This document shows, in pieces, positions 25,588-38,291 of a stretch of DNA of 64,000 bases. Position 1 is the first letter of the stretch. Each line of letters opens with the position of its first letter. The stretch is from Calycina herbarum (taxonomy: Eukaryota > Ascomycota > Leotiomycetes > Helotiales > Pezizellaceae), in contig LLEY01000114.1 in the NCBI GenBank assembly GCA_001414485.1, forward strand, positions 1 through 64,000, given 5' to 3'. The position numbers were made by a program, and so were the translations under genes. The notes below the pieces were generated by a model. That model was not told the DNA's origin, did not search any database, and saw only the letters and a list, made by a program, of their open reading frames with translations.

Positions 25588-26161
25588 TGTATAGCACGTG
25601 ATCGGGCCGGCATAGTCGGAGGCCGGGTCGGATGCTCGGAGTGGTTTCGGAGTAGCGTTCCGTCGCTCCGGAGCTTAAGCGAGACCTCCTAAGCTGTCTT
25701 TTTACAACGTAAATTCTTTATTTTAAGCCTTAATTAATTAACTATTAATTATATAATAATAAATATATATTATTAATATATATAATTACTAATATTAAGC
25801 TTTATAAGCCTTATAAATACTTAGACATAACTATTCTATTCTCTCTATATTAGCTAGGAAGTATCTATAAATACCTGCTCCTAGTAAGAGGCTCTTTAGT
25901 CAAGCTGCTCTGATTATTTCAAAGAAACGTAATAGATTCTCTTAAAAGACCTTTGAGGCTATTACTAGCTTAAAGAGCTAGGGCTTCTATATAGAGGAAG
26001 AGAAGAAGGAGAGAGTAAAGAAGGAGGAAGAAGAGAAGAAGAACGGAAAGAAAGAGCTTAAGTTTAAGGATAACTACTTTATTATTAATTAGTATATAAA
26101 TATAATTATATAGTAATTAATCATATTAATCTAATTAATTATAATTAATTAAAACCTATTA

Positions 26162-26212
26162 ACGTGGTTTATTACCGAGTAGTATATATTACTAAGTAGC
26201 GTACTTTCCTCT
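26162..26212 (+). repeat. Pogo left terminal inverted repeat
   Basis: Starts ACGTGGTTTATTACCGAGTA; pairs with 38182-38232 in inverted orientation; preceded by the TA target duplication. Confidence 0.9.
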
Positions 26213-26953
26213 ACTTTACTACCTACTAACTTTAATACGCGTTTTCTTAACAACTAACTATAGAAATCCAAACCTAAGAAGCACGAATTATCCTAGCTAT
26301 CGAGGCTATTCGAATATCTAAAAAACTTAGTTATCGCTCTGCTATAAAGATCTATAAAGTCTCTAAAATAATACTTCGATATAGAATAGCTAGCCGAACC
26401 TATCGCCTCGAAACTAAACCTAATTATTATAAATTAAACGACTTAGAGAAGGAGACACTTGTTCGATATATACTTGATCTAGGTATAAGAGGATTTGCCC
26501 CTCGACTAGCTAGTGTAGAAGATATAGCGAATTATATCCTCGAATCGCGAGAGAGAAAACGCGTTAGTAAGCTCTAGACACATCGATTCGTACAACGTTA
26601 ACTAGAACTAAAGACGCGTTTTAATCGCGTTTACGACTTTTAAAGAGTATTATACGAAGATTCAGAGCTTATTAGCGCGTGGTTTCGACTTATAGAGAAT
26701 ATAAGAGTAAAATACAGTGTTTTAGACTACGACTTTTACAACTTTAACGAGATAGGGTTTATAATAGGAATTATCTACCTAGTAATAGTTATAACTCGCG
26801 CTAATCGACGTGGCAGAGGTAAGGCAGTTTAGCCTAGTAATCGGGAATAGGCTATAGTAATTGCTTATATTAATAGCGAGGGTTAGAATATACCTCTGTT
26901 TTTAGTAGTTTAAGAGAAGAATTATCTCGCGAATTAGTATACTAATATAACTA

Positions 26954-27264
26954 TACGAAACAGACAATACTATGAAAGAGGTATATAGAAGTACGTTCTA
27001 TAGAATAACATACTTAGATACTAGGCTCTAAACACGAAGGAAAAGATTAAATTAACCTTTCCCGATACTAAGAGTAAGAGCATCTATATATAAAAGGGTT
27101 CAGATAATAATAATAGACTCGGAGGTCTGAACTAGACATTCCGATACTTAAATACGTAATCCTTATATTCTACGTAACTCTTAGTATTCTTATACTTTAA
27201 ACTATATCTTATCTAGTACGTATATAACCTTAGTAACTCTTATTCTTAATAGCGGGCTATTATA
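26954..27264 (-). repeat. LTR of gypsy element 1 (left; the 3' LTR in element orientation)
   Basis: 311 bp, same length as the right LTR. Differences are nearly all C/T or G/A. The plus-strand start TACG corresponds to an LTR end CA changed to TA. Confidence 0.85.
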
Positions 27265-30200
27265 TCTCTCTCTCTTAAAAAAGACTCGTCTCTAAGGCTT
27301 TATATTATAGCTAGGGTAGTATCGGGGTTTGTTTTTAGTAGTAACTCGGTTGTTAGTTCTTATCTACCTCCTATACTTAGATCTATTTAGAGAGGAGTCG
27401 GGGCGGTCCTGGTTCGTCTAGATATTTAGTATAGAAGTCTCTTAGAAGGTGTAGTAAACCTTAAAAATTATCGGTAGAATACTAGGTAGGGTCTATATTA
27501 TAACTAACCTATCTAACCTAGTATTATAGTTGTCTTCTAAAAAGTCTACTACTAAGAATTTCTTAAACTTCCTATTCTTATACACCTTAAACGATTTCTA
27601 GGGGTAGCTCTAGAGCTTCTTATCTAGGTAGAGAGGTATTCGGATCTTTAGATAGTATGTCTATAGCGAAAACATTATAGATTAATAATCCTTCTAAGAG
27701 TTTTAGTCTATAAGAGTGTCCTACACGTTCTAGTATTTCAAAGGGTCTAGTCTACTGTTTAGCTAGCTTTCGACTAGGTCGATTTATCTTAAGATTCTTA
27801 GTTAATAAGTAAACTCTATTACTAACGTCCTAGTCGATAGTTCTTCGGTACTGATTCGTACTATCTTATATTCTCTGCTAGGCTTTGCTTATATTATCTT
27901 TGGCTACGTTCTAGGCAGAGTATATACGTGTAGCTATCTTAACTGCCTTATTGTAATTTAGTCGTTCCCGGGGAATAGAGGTCTTAGAAGTATTCCAATC
28001 CTACGAGGTTCGCGAATCAAGCCCGAACTTAAGCTAATATAGGGTTATACTAATAGACGAGTATAGAAGGGTTATTTATACTCTGTCTATAAGGGGGATT
28101 AACTCGCTCTAGTTATTCTAATAGTAGGTTACGAAAGACCTTAGCCTCTGATCGATATATCGGTTTATAATCTCTGTCTAACTATCTATTTATTTATAGT
28201 AAGCTATAGAGAGCTTAAGCTTGACACCGATAATACGATAGAATTCCGTCTAAAAAGCTAAGACGAATTAAGGTCTTCTATTAGACGTAATCGATTTAGG
28301 GTAGTAACTAAAACAATAGATCTATTATATAAAAAACTAGGCTAATCCTCTAGTATCGATAGTAGAGTAGTAGAGAATAGACACCGAATCCTTTCTAAGG
28401 CGGTTAATAAATACTAGTATAGTATTATATCCGTGCTTATTCTTTGGAAATAACTTAAAGTCTATATATATATATTATATCAGGTAATCTGATACTAGTA
28501 GTAGGTGGAGAAATCCTTGTTATTTAGTCTATCGAGAATAAGAGTATCTACAAGCTCGGCAGTTAGCTACGTATAGCTTATAGTCCAAACCTATGCCGAC
28601 CTAGTAGTAGGCGGATGCTAGTAACTGGTATATCTTTCGAGTACTTAGGTAAGTACTAGATACTTAGTCGTAGGCTTCTTAGATTAGATTCGTATAGAGT
28701 TCGGTGTTTCTTTCGATACAAAGCCGTCCTCTAAACAGGAGTAAATTGTCGGACGAGATAGTGTAACTATTCTTAAGTTCTCTACGTTCCTTCTCGAATG
28801 ATTACGTGTTAGCCGTTCTTAGCTTCTGAATCAGATCCGATCTAATTCGTAGATGCTTGTTATAAAGAACTCGGTATTAGATCGCTTTATATTAAAATGT
28901 AAAGCATTTGTACTTATTTTACTAATAAAAGAGTATAGGGTCTAATCTGTCTAAGCTATACTAGTAGGTCGGAGAGTATTTAGAGCAGAGTCGGAGAGGC
29001 AGATGTCGGGAGTTAATATCGTAGATAATAGTAATAACTTAGCTAAGAGCTTACTATTCCTTTGCTTTTTATCTTAATAGAGGGCGTAATCCCTTTAGTT
29101 CGTATCCGACTATATATTTAAATAAGACTTCTAGTTCTAGCTAGAAGTTAGAGAAAGTAAGATTTCCTTTCTAAAGTAAGGAGTTAGTAGGGTTTCGGCT
29201 GGCTAAATAAGTTGATTCTTAGTAGAGTTAAGGAGAATATTAAAATGTTTTAACTATTTGTTTCTAATAATTAGGTCTTATTATCTAAGGTCTAGGACGA
29301 TAAAGAGGCAGTTTCAGATACGACGTCGATCTAGGTTTAGATATAGTCGTATAAACTGTATTACTTTACTCTTAATATTACTATTATATCTACGAATAGG
29401 TACTAAGTAGAGTAGTTTTCAAATCTATATACCTAATAATTAGGATAGTTATAGAGCTAGGGGTCGATTTAAGAATAGGAATCTATTTACTCTTATATCT
29501 ATTAAAGCTCGAGTTTTAATACTATATCTATATATACTAAGTATTATATTCGTAAGGAATTAGTTTCCTCCTATAAGTCTAGAAAGGTTAAGATTCGATA
29601 GATTATATTTATATAGGCCTAGAAAGGAGTCTTTACCTAGGCTGCCTTATTTTTCCTCTAATTCGAGGCAGAATCGGGGTATCTTATAAGGACTTATAGG
29701 TTATCTTTGTCCGCTTCTTAGACTATTTCTTTAATACTAGGTAGCTAAGAGTAGTCGGTTTTGTAGTACCTAGGCTTACTATAGTAGTAGCACGTCGTAC
29801 CGGCTAGGACTCGGTCTAGAGTCTTTTGACGTTCGCTAGTAGAGGTGGTTTTGAATATCCTTAAAGTGGTCTAAACAGTAGAGAAGGATCCGCTTATAGG
29901 TAGTAAGAGTTTTAGTATTAAACTAGATAAGGATTAAAAAGTAGTCTTTTTAACCGAAGTGTTTATACCGACTAGCTTAGTCGTGTTAGCTATATATAAC
30001 TTAGCGTTTTAGCGTCGTTTCTTATCTAAGGCTAGGAGATCTGCTACTATTTTAATAAAGTTATAATTCTAACGTCTCTTAAGTACAGCGGCCGAGTTTC
30101 GTAGCTATAGTATAATTTTCTCCTATATATAGAAGAATCGTTCTAACTCTAGTATCTCTCTAAGTATAGCTATACTTGAAAAGCGACCTCTAAAGTTAAT

Positions 30201-31367
30201 AAACGTTTCTCTAGCGTGATCTTTTCTACCTATCTATAAGGCTTGGAAAGCGTTCTATCTATCCTCTATCTTATATCTAGTTAAGAAATATAAATCTAAA
30301 AGTTTAATTATATCTTAATAATTGTAGAAAGTAATATAAATCGACTTAGACTAGTATTAGGGCTTAAGGTAGTTCCTAGTAATTCTAGTAGTTGTTCCCT
30401 AGATAAGGGCTTTTCGAGTTAGGCTTATATTATAATAATTAGTATTTACTAGAAGTCTATTACGTACTAATATCTTCTATTGTCGGTATATTAGTAATAT
30501 ACCGTTGTTTAAAGGTTTAATTTTTTCTATAATTTTGCTTTTAGTAGGTTAGAGGGTATTCGGACTATATTCGGGGTTATATAGAGTAGTCTGCTGTTAA
30601 GAGAAGGTATTAGAGACAGGTTCGCTTCTTAAGTAAAAGGGGTCTGGTATAGTACTTAGAATAGAAGGAGAGTTATAGTCGGTTTTAGGTTAGGAAGGTT
30701 AAGAGACTCTGGTTTATTCTTAAAGTTCTTTTATAATAGATTCTAACTATCTAAACCGATAGTTATTATTTCAAAGTTCTTTTTCTAATTCTTATACTAT
30801 ACCTTATATCTCGTCTATATTAGAAAAGTCTTATAGGTTTCTAAGGTTTTAGGCTAGGCCCTTACCTTTATTATTTCTTAACTTTTTAGGTTTAGGTATA
30901 TAAGTATAGTTCGGTACGTATTCGGAGAAGGGCCTACTAGTTTCCCTAGTAGGTTGCTTAACGCTCTCTAGCGGAGCTTAGGAGGGACCTAGGGTCGCTT
31001 CTTAGTTTAATATACTCGATGTTATTAAGAGGGGTTTAGAGGTAGATTTAGGAGCCTTCTAGGTAACTTAATATCGACTTTCTAAACCTTATATAATAAT
31101 CCTTATATAGAGAGAGTTATTTAAAGTCTTAGGAATCCTTAGCGTCTTCTACTTCCTTAACGTATTAGAGGATACGCTTTTTACTAGCTAACTAATAGAT
31201 ATCAAACCCTAATATCACTAGCTGTCTATAAACTAGTAATTTAAGGTTGTTATTATACTGATCCGAATCTAGGCTGAATCGAATTCGATATAGGACGTTA
31301 ATACGCTTAGTAAGATATTATAATAGACTGTCTCTAGTAAGAAGAATTTAATCTTTTAATATAATAG

Positions 31368-31678
31368 TACGAAATAGATAATACTATAAAAGAGGTATAT
31401 AGAAGTGTGTTCTGTAGAATAACATACTTAGATACTAGGCTCTAAATACGAAGGAAAAGATCAAATTAACCTTTCCCGATACTAAGAGTAAGAGCATCTA
31501 TATATAAAAGAGTTTAGATAATAATAATAGACTCGGAGGTTCGAACTAGACATTCCGATACTCGAATACGTAATCCTTATATTCCACGTAACCCTTGGCA
31601 TTTCTATACCCTGAACCGTATTCTATCTAGTACGTATATAACCTTAGCAACTCTTATTCTTAATAGCGGGCTATTACA
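31368..31678 (-). repeat. LTR of gypsy element 1 (right; the 5' LTR)
   Basis: Ends ...GGGCTATTACA on the plus strand, which is TGTAATAGCCC on the element strand, the usual TG start. Confidence 0.85.
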
Positions 31679-32555
31679 ACTAAGGGCGGCCTCCTATATA
31701 ACTGGGTTATTAAACCTATAAGCAATAGATAGACTAATAATAAGATAGGCCTAGAATAGCTACGACACTTCGATAAATATACTCGTAGTTATATAAAAGA
31801 GCTATATCGAATACTAGTATTAGATAGGTATAAGAGTTATAAATCAGCTGTATTTTAAGAATATTACAAAGCTAATAATATTATTACTCTTTGCCTACCT
31901 CCTTATTCCTCTTATTTAACCTAGCTACTCGACGTTAGGTGTTTTAGTATTCTTAAACGTATATATAGGCGTTAAATTAAGACTTTTATTAAAGCTTATA
32001 TCAACTATATTACTAAGGTCGAGTTCTTTTTAGCCTTTTACATAGCTTATAAGCAATTAATAACAACTTAAAACGCCTAGGCTAGATTCCGCGGAGCTAG
32101 CTTAGTACCTTTTAATCCCTAGGCTATAATATCAAAGCTTAATATCCGATTACGAACTCCTACACCTACTAGACCCCCCTCTGCGGCCGCTAACCCTTAG
32201 GTCTTACAGACCCCTCGTAACCTAACTAACACTCTTTTATAAACAACTTTAGTTAAGAATCGTATTTCACGCTATTAAGGAAGCTCGCCAACCTCTATTT
32301 TCGAGACTATAGCTATATTAGTAAAGGGTATAGAGCTATTAGCTTATAAGATAACTTTATTATCAGCCGAAGTCTATACCCTTCGCAAGGTAAATAAAGC
32401 ACTTAGTAAGCGCCGCAGGGCTAAAAACACTCGGGTCTGTTAAGGAGGTGCAGTTACTATAGAGGATATATAGGACGTATTAGCTTAAAAGGAGGTAGAG
32501 GAACAGGCTCGACATAACAAGCGTTCTAAGGAAGGTAGGCTAAATAAGAGACAAA

Positions 32556-32796
32556 TGTCAGGACTTGTAGCAAATACTAATGAATTAAACTACAGAGGTG
32601 TCTATGTATAAGAAGATTCGATTGTCCTTTCTAAGCCAGAGTCCTTGCCAACTTATATACTCAGTTAACTCATTCTAGAGGGTTCTGCTAAGGGTACTCT
32701 CGAAGGTTCTGTTACGTCCATGCGTTGCTAAGCGAGGTCACGTGAATACGTCGCTGGAGTACTCCGAGACTTATTCCACGGGTATAACCCTTAATA
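32556..32796 (-). repeat. LTR of gypsy element 2 (left)
   Basis: 241 bp. Starts TGTCAGGACTTGTAGC; its end reads CCTTAATA where the other copy has CCTTGACA, i.e. one G-to-A and one C-to-T. Confidence 0.92.
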
Positions 32797-32829
32797 TTAC
32801 CCCCCTTCCTACTCTTAAAGGTAGGTGTC

Positions 32830-35800
32830 TAGGGCTACTATGTCCTCTAACTTAGTAGCAGGTTCCTATGTTAGGTTTGCGTATCCTGTCTATTTAACCT
32901 TATACTCGAGTCGAGTACGAGAGCCTTTCCCTAGGAGCTTCTTTTACCGTTAACCTAGTATTCTTTTAACTTGCTATTCTATAGTATCGTCTACTAATAT
33001 TATAGGTGGTTGATCATCGTTTATAATTTGACTAGGCAGCGGGTCTGTAGCTGCTGGCCTTAATAAGTCTATATTAAAGACATTGTAGATACTAGGCGGG
33101 GTGTCTAGCCTATATGTAGACGGGCTAATAACCTCGATAACTATGAACTTGGCGGATCGAGCGTCTAGTTTCTTACTAGCCCTGTCTATCTGTATATTCC
33201 ATAAGCTTAAGTAAACCTTGTCTCTAACCTTATATATAGGAGCGGTATTCTGTGAACGATTTGCTTAAGTCTCCTAGTCTTGTTATACCCTTGCTATTGA
33301 TAATTGTGCTTATTCTATAATAGCCTTAATCTTTGTTACTATTGCTTCGCCCTTTTGAATTAGTGTTTTTATGTTTACGGGTACTATAACGTCTGTTAAG
33401 AGGTCGATAGTCTGTAACGGATAGCCGTGGCTAAGTTAGAAGGGGCTTACACCTGTTGATGTTAAATCCTGTCTATTAAAAGCTAGCTATACTACTGGCA
33501 GCCAGTCGGCCTAGTCGTCCTAAGCTATATTAATCTACTGTTGTAGAAGCGTCTCGACTTTAGTATTTGCCTGTTCCGTTAACCCGTCAGTTTGTAGATA
33601 GAAGGCTGTAGAGATCTGTCGTTTAATTCGTAAGAAGTTATAAAGCGTCTTCTATGCTTATCTAATGAATTACGGGCCCCTATCAGATACTATTACTCTT
33701 GGTAGTCTATGTAAGCTGTAGTGTATAGTAATGAATAAGCGAGCAAATTCCTTTGATAATATAGTTGAATTATAAGCCGTAAGGAGTACCTCTTTGCTTA
33801 AATAGTCTGTGAATACTGCTATTATATTAGAGCCTTTACTTATAGGTAGTAGTCTAATAAAGTCGACAGAGATCTCCTGCTATTGCTACTTAGGAATTAG
33901 TAACGGACGAAGTAGGCCTTGTTTACGATCCCTCTAGACCTTGGTACGTCTATAAACTCTATAGTTATAGATAAACTGCTTAACTATAGTCTATAGGTTT
34001 GGCTAGAAGAACTCTCTTAAGACTATTACAATTGTCCTGTTCTTACTAGGATAGCCTGTAAGTGTAGAATTATAGAGTTCCTATATAATTGCGGTCTATA
34101 GCAGCTTATAGTCGGGGACCTATAGTCTACCCCTAAACCGTAAATCACTATTCTTATTAACTAAGCAGTTAGAGACAGAGACTTTGACTAGAGAAGCGAG
34201 GTCTACTAGAAATACTCTATCTCCTTAGTAGATAGTGTCTATAAGACGCCTAAAGTCCTTATCCTATACCTTTCCCTCTTCTTAGAGGTTCCGTAGTTGG
34301 TCTATAAACGCTTGCTATGTTGCTGCGTTACTTACTTAATTCCTCTCGTTTACTAATACTGCTGCTAGCTGTATAGTATTTCCTTAAATCATTCTGTCTA
34401 GAATTAGTTATGTTATCCTATAATTAAGGCGTTTATCTCCCTCCTCTAAGAGGTCCTGGTCCCTCCTTGTTAGTATATCTAGCAGTCCTCCTTCTTTGCT
34501 TAGGCAGTATTAGATAATTAGGTTAAACTTACTAAGTATTAACTACTACCGCATTTGTCTTTTAGATAGTTTACGGACTGTTATAAAGTACTTAAGATTC
34601 TTATAATCTGTAAGTATTATAAACTGTCTAACACTTTTTAACTCCGCTTCCTATTCTTTAAGGTAATAAATAATAGCTAACAACTCTTTGTTATATATTA
34701 GGTAATTGTATTCAGTAGGTGTGTGTTTCTTTGAGAAGAAGGCTACGGGCTGTAAGACGCTATTCTTTACTTAAGAGAGCACGCCTCCTAAGTAATATCT
34801 AGAGGAGTCTGTCTCTAGGACTGTCTCGTAATCTAGGTCAAACTGAGCCAGTACTGAGGCCTCTATAAAGGCCTGCTTTAACTGTTTAAAGGCTCTATTC
34901 GCTTTGTCTGTCTATTAGAAGGATATATCCTTTTTAACGAGTTTGTAAAGAGGAGCTGTAATCTGTGAAAAGTCCTTAATAAACCGTTGATAGAAATTCA
35001 TAAATCCTAGGAAGCTAAGGACGCCTTTTGCTGTTATTAGTGCTTTCTAATCTATAATAGCCTATATTTTAGCTAGGTCTATCTATAAACCTTTCCCTGC
35101 TTCTATAATAAACCAAAGGTACTTTGTAGACTGTACTTTAAATTCGTACTTATTAATATTAAGCTATAGCCTAGTATCTTAAAGCCTTTGTATTACTTTA
35201 TAGATATGCTTGTAGTACTGGTTACGAGTACCGTCTATAAAGACTAAGACATCGTCGATATATGCTAAGACAAAGTCGTCTAAGAACTCTTAAAGCGTAT
35301 AATTAATATACCGCTAGAAAGTGCTAGGAGTATTTATAAGCCTAAAAGGGGTAACAAGCTATTTAAAAAGCCTAAAGCGTGTCTGGAAAGCCGTTTTCTA
35401 CTCGTCTCCCTCCTTAATCTGTATCTTATAAAAGGTAGTAATAATATCTATTTTTATAAACTACTTAGCTTTCCTAATCTAGTTAAGTATCTCTTAGATT
35501 AAAGGTAAAGAGTAGCGGTCCTTATAGATTAACTTATTCAGTGCTTAGTAGTCGTAATAGAACTGTAGACCCCCTTCTAGCTTCTATACGAAGAGTACTG
35601 GTGTAGCTGCTAGAGAGTTACTTACTCGAATGAATTCCTTATCTAGTAACTCTATTAGGGTTTTATAGAGTACTAACAGCTTGTCTTATAACATGTTATA
35701 GAGTAGCCCCTAGAGGACTGTTTCTTCTAATCCGTTTTCGGTCTATAAGAGCTCGATACTATGATTAATTCCTTTATAATATACTAGTAACTTGTTTACT

Positions 35801-37560
35801 TCCTTCTTATTAAATATTAGATAGAATTCTAGGCTAATCTAGCTAGGTAGCTTCGTCTGTAGGTCTATATACTTCTTTTCTACTAAGGCTTTTGTAATAT
35901 CTATAAGGCTTGCTATAAAGACCTATAGCTTCCGTTTTCGATCTATAAGAAAGTAGAAGACGGCTGCGCTTACTTACTTGTAGGAGTAAGACTTTTCTAG
36001 CTTACTATAAACTTCTAACCTAGAGTCTTAGAAGAGTAAGCATCCCTTAGTAGCGTTAAGTAAAGCTCGCTCTCTCCTTAACTAAGATTTTCCTAGAATT
36101 ATTTTATAGCCTTCGATCTTAGGGACTATATAAGTATAAACCCGTTTCTACTAGTAGCCTCTAATATCTATACTAAAAGATACTACTTAGGATATAGTAT
36201 CCTCTAATACTCCTTCTACTAACTATAAATGCCTTAGTATAATTTATATATAAGAGAGCTAATAGTAATAGATAAAATAGTCTAAAACAATTCTATAGAC
36301 TAAACACCCTAAATCTACTAAGGCTTATAAAGTAGCTACCCTATTTACTAAAGCTAATATAAGAAGAGGTTTTTCGTCTATATATTCCTACTTAAAATGT
36401 CTCTAAGTGTCTATTACTAACAACTCTCTTCGTCGCCTCTACCTACGCTTTCTAATAGGAGCTACTAGTTTTCTAAATCTAAGGAGACATTACTATCTTC
36501 TTCTTCTAATTCTAGTGCTACTTCCTTAACCTCTGCCTTCTGTTTACGGACCGAATCCGCTGTTATAGGTCGCCTTAGTAGTCTATATAGATATTCTTAG
36601 ACAAAATAATCAGTAGCTCTGTAGCGAAGACAGCAACTAGTATAAGCACGGTTGCTTCGTTCTTCCTAGGATACTTATTTAGCATGCTTAGTACTAGTTA
36701 TTAAAACTTTAGTAGGTGCCAGTTCCTAGTCTATACCCTCTATAGATGCCTTATAAGTGACTTCCGGTCTGTTAGCGAGTTTACCGTTCGTTACCTAATG
36801 TATAGTATCCGTCGAGCGTTTCTAAGAGGTCCGTAGTGTTTCTAGGAGAGTCTAGCCCCTAGATCTTAATATTCGAGCTTTATAAGCTCTTAAGCGGTTG
36901 TCCGTTTCTTTAATAATAGAGTAGTAAGACTCGAAGTTAGGTTAAGAAGGAACTATGATTATTACCTTAACTAACTCGTTACTAAGGATTCAGTTAAGAG
37001 ACACCTTTTTTACGTTGTCTAGCCAAGATCCTCCTCTAGACTTTATAAGCAGGGCTTGCTATTCCGTAAAGACCTTCAGGAACGGTCTTAAGCCCTAGCG
37101 GAAGGATTCTAGCTTTCATTACGCTCTTTCTTTAGCCTATAGGTCTCTAAACATAAACTCCACTTAACCTAAGAAATCACTACTATTAGCTAGCTCTGGC
37201 TTACTCTATTCCCGTACCTATACTTCTATTCTACAGAGCGCCTTACCCTATAAGGATCTGTTAAGTGCCTAAAACTTAACATATTTAGTATATCTATAGT
37301 AGTCGACTTCGATTTTAGCTCGTACTTATTATAGCTAAGCTTCTAGCTTATCTAAGTCTCCGTAGAATTCCAGTAGCAGAGGAAGAGATTTCCTAGGTTT
37401 ATTATCGTTACAGATCATCTATAAACGAGCTTCCTTATCCTTCTTTTGTTTGTTCGTAATCCATAGATAATCGTCCTCTTAGGCAGATATTAACTGATTC
37501 CGCTGCTCTTAAACATATTATAGGAACTAGGCAGGTAGCTAATTCAGCATACCGCCTTCT
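32830..37560 (-). pseudogene. gag-pol remnant of gypsy element 2
   Basis: Reading the minus strand from high to low coordinates: a Gag-like region with a decayed zinc knuckle near 36.65 kb; reverse transcriptase with FVLAYIDDVLVF (the YxDD active site) near 35.26 kb; RNase H with [20 protein letters not shown] near 34.7 kb; integrase with DFIRLLPISKG, IVSDRGP and LQTDGLTEQ between about 33.9 and 33.5 kb; and a C-terminal chromodomain-like YKVKQTGYANLT*EPATKL near 32.86 kb. This RT-RNaseH-IN-chromodomain order defines a chromovirus. Many TAG/TAA codons replace Trp and Gln, so it is not expressible. Confidence 0.88.
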
Positions 37561-37613
37561 TATGGTTCTCCTATTATCCGTAAGTTCCGTAAATGCCGTG
37601 AAATGGCCCGTAA

Positions 37614-37764
37614 GTTCTAGTGTTGCTATAAAGGCCTGATATGTTCTAGTGTTACTATAATAGCCTAATATGTTCTAGTGTTGCTGTAAAGGCCCGTTGT
37701 TCCAGTGTTGCCGTAAAGGCCTAGTATTCTAGTATTACTATAAAGGCCCGTTGTTCCAGTATTA
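37614..37764 (-). repeat. tandem ~28-bp repeat in the 5' region of gypsy element 2
   Basis: About five to six units of the form GTTCTAGTGTTGCTATAAAG plus GCC and a short variable end, with C/T variation between units. They lie just inside the 5' LTR in element orientation, in the leader ahead of Gag. Confidence 0.8.
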
Positions 37765-37781
37765 GTTAGAATCGAATCTAA

Positions 37782-38022
37782 TGTTAGGACTTGTAGCAAA
37801 TACTAATGAATTAAACTATAGAGGTGTCTATGTATAAGAAGATTCAATTGTCCTTTCTAAGCTAGAGTCCTTGCTAACTTATATACTCAGTTAACTTATT
37901 CTAGAGGGTTCTGCCAAGGGTACTCTCGAAGGTTCTGTTACGTCCATGCGTTGCCAAGCGAGGTCACGTGAATGCGTCGCTGGAGTACTCCGAGACTTAT
38001 TCCACGGGTGTAACCCTTGACA
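37782..38022 (-). repeat. LTR of gypsy element 2 (right; the 5' LTR)
   Basis: Starts TGTTAGGACTTG and ends CCTTGACA, followed by the ACAAA duplication. Confidence 0.92.
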
Positions 38023-38181
38023 ACAAACCTCTAGACAACGGTGTAGCACTTGTAGAAAGACTAGTTATAATATACGAACTTGTTAAGAGGTTATAGATAT
38101 ATCTAGTTTATTAGATTCTAAGTAGTTTTAATTAATATTATTTATTATAGTTAATTAATCTAATATTAAAGTAGTAGAGTG

Positions 38182-38232
38182 AGAGGAAAGTACGCCACTC
38201 GGTGATATACGCTACTCGGTGATAAACCACGT
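38182..38232 (-). repeat. Pogo right terminal inverted repeat
   Basis: Complement starts ACGTGGTTTATCACCGAGTA; followed by TA at 38233-38234. Confidence 0.9.
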
Positions 38233-38291
38233 TAATTATAATCTAATCTAATCTAATCACGTTAATCAGATTAATAATTGATTAGTTGATT
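38231..38291 (+). repeat. 61-bp direct repeat, right copy
   Basis: Partner of 25527-25587 in the same orientation. Its first bases overlap the end of the Pogo element and the TA duplication, so the true repeat probably starts a few bases later, at 38238. Confidence 0.85.

Larger units (their letters stand above)
26954..31678 (-). mobile_element. Ty3/gypsy LTR retrotransposon 1, RIP-mutated, inside the transposase
   Basis: Bounded by 311-bp LTRs (26954-27264 and 31368-31678). The 4-bp ACTA flanks it at 26950-26953 and 31679-31682 as a probable target duplication; the Pogo transposase frame resumes after it. On the minus strand an LTR starts TGTAATAGCCCGC and contains a TTTATATATAG box. Coding is also minus: at about 28.7-28.0 kb an integrase is readable, with a C-C zinc region, IDFKLFPKNKHGYNT and, further on, a region matching the family's SDRGPQFV...TEFY. 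No reverse transcriptase could be read with confidence. At 4.7 kb the element is somewhat short, so it may be internally deleted. Confidence 0.85.
32556..38022 (-). mobile_element. Ty3/gypsy LTR retrotransposon 2 (chromovirus-like), RIP-mutated
   Basis: Bounded by 241-bp LTRs running TG...CA (32556-32796 and 37782-38022). A perfect 5-bp duplication ACAAA lies at 32551-32555 and 38023-38027. It interrupts the 3' part of the Pogo transposase, which resumes with its zinc knuckle right after the element. The LTR copies differ at about a dozen sites, all transitions. All coding is minus-strand and broken by stops (see the gag-pol entry). At 5.47 kb it is close to full length. Confidence 0.93.
26264..38092 (+). 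pseudogene. Pogo/Fot1 transposase remnant in three pieces
   Basis: Coding is visible at about 26264-26950, 31683-32551 and 38023-38092, with the two LTR elements between. Piece 1 reads as an N-terminal helix-turn-helix and CENP-B-like DNA-binding region, followed by the start of the DDE domain. The motif normally YNFDETGF reads YNFNEIGF, so the first catalytic Asp codon is now AAC (G-to-A). Piece 2 carries the LPPYSSYL-type motif (family LPPHSSHLTQPLD) and the long C-terminal region with FRGA-LVPF. Piece 3 encodes a CCHC zinc knuckle (CSTC-K-S-N-RTC). At least a dozen in-frame TAG/TAA codons lie where the family has Trp or Gln, the pattern left by RIP. Confidence 0.88.
26162..38232 (+). mobile_element. 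Fot1/Pogo-type DNA transposon, split by two LTR retrotransposons
   Basis: The ends are 51-bp terminal inverted repeats (26162-26212 and 38182-38232) starting ACGTGGTTTAT. They differ at about seven positions, every one a transition. A TA dinucleotide flanks each side (26160-26161 and 38233-38234), the target duplication expected of the Tc1/mariner/Pogo superfamily. Removing the two nested elements and their target duplications leaves about 1.87 kb, the normal size for Fot1-like elements. The element is dead: its transposase frame is full of TAG/TAA codons. Confidence 0.93.
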
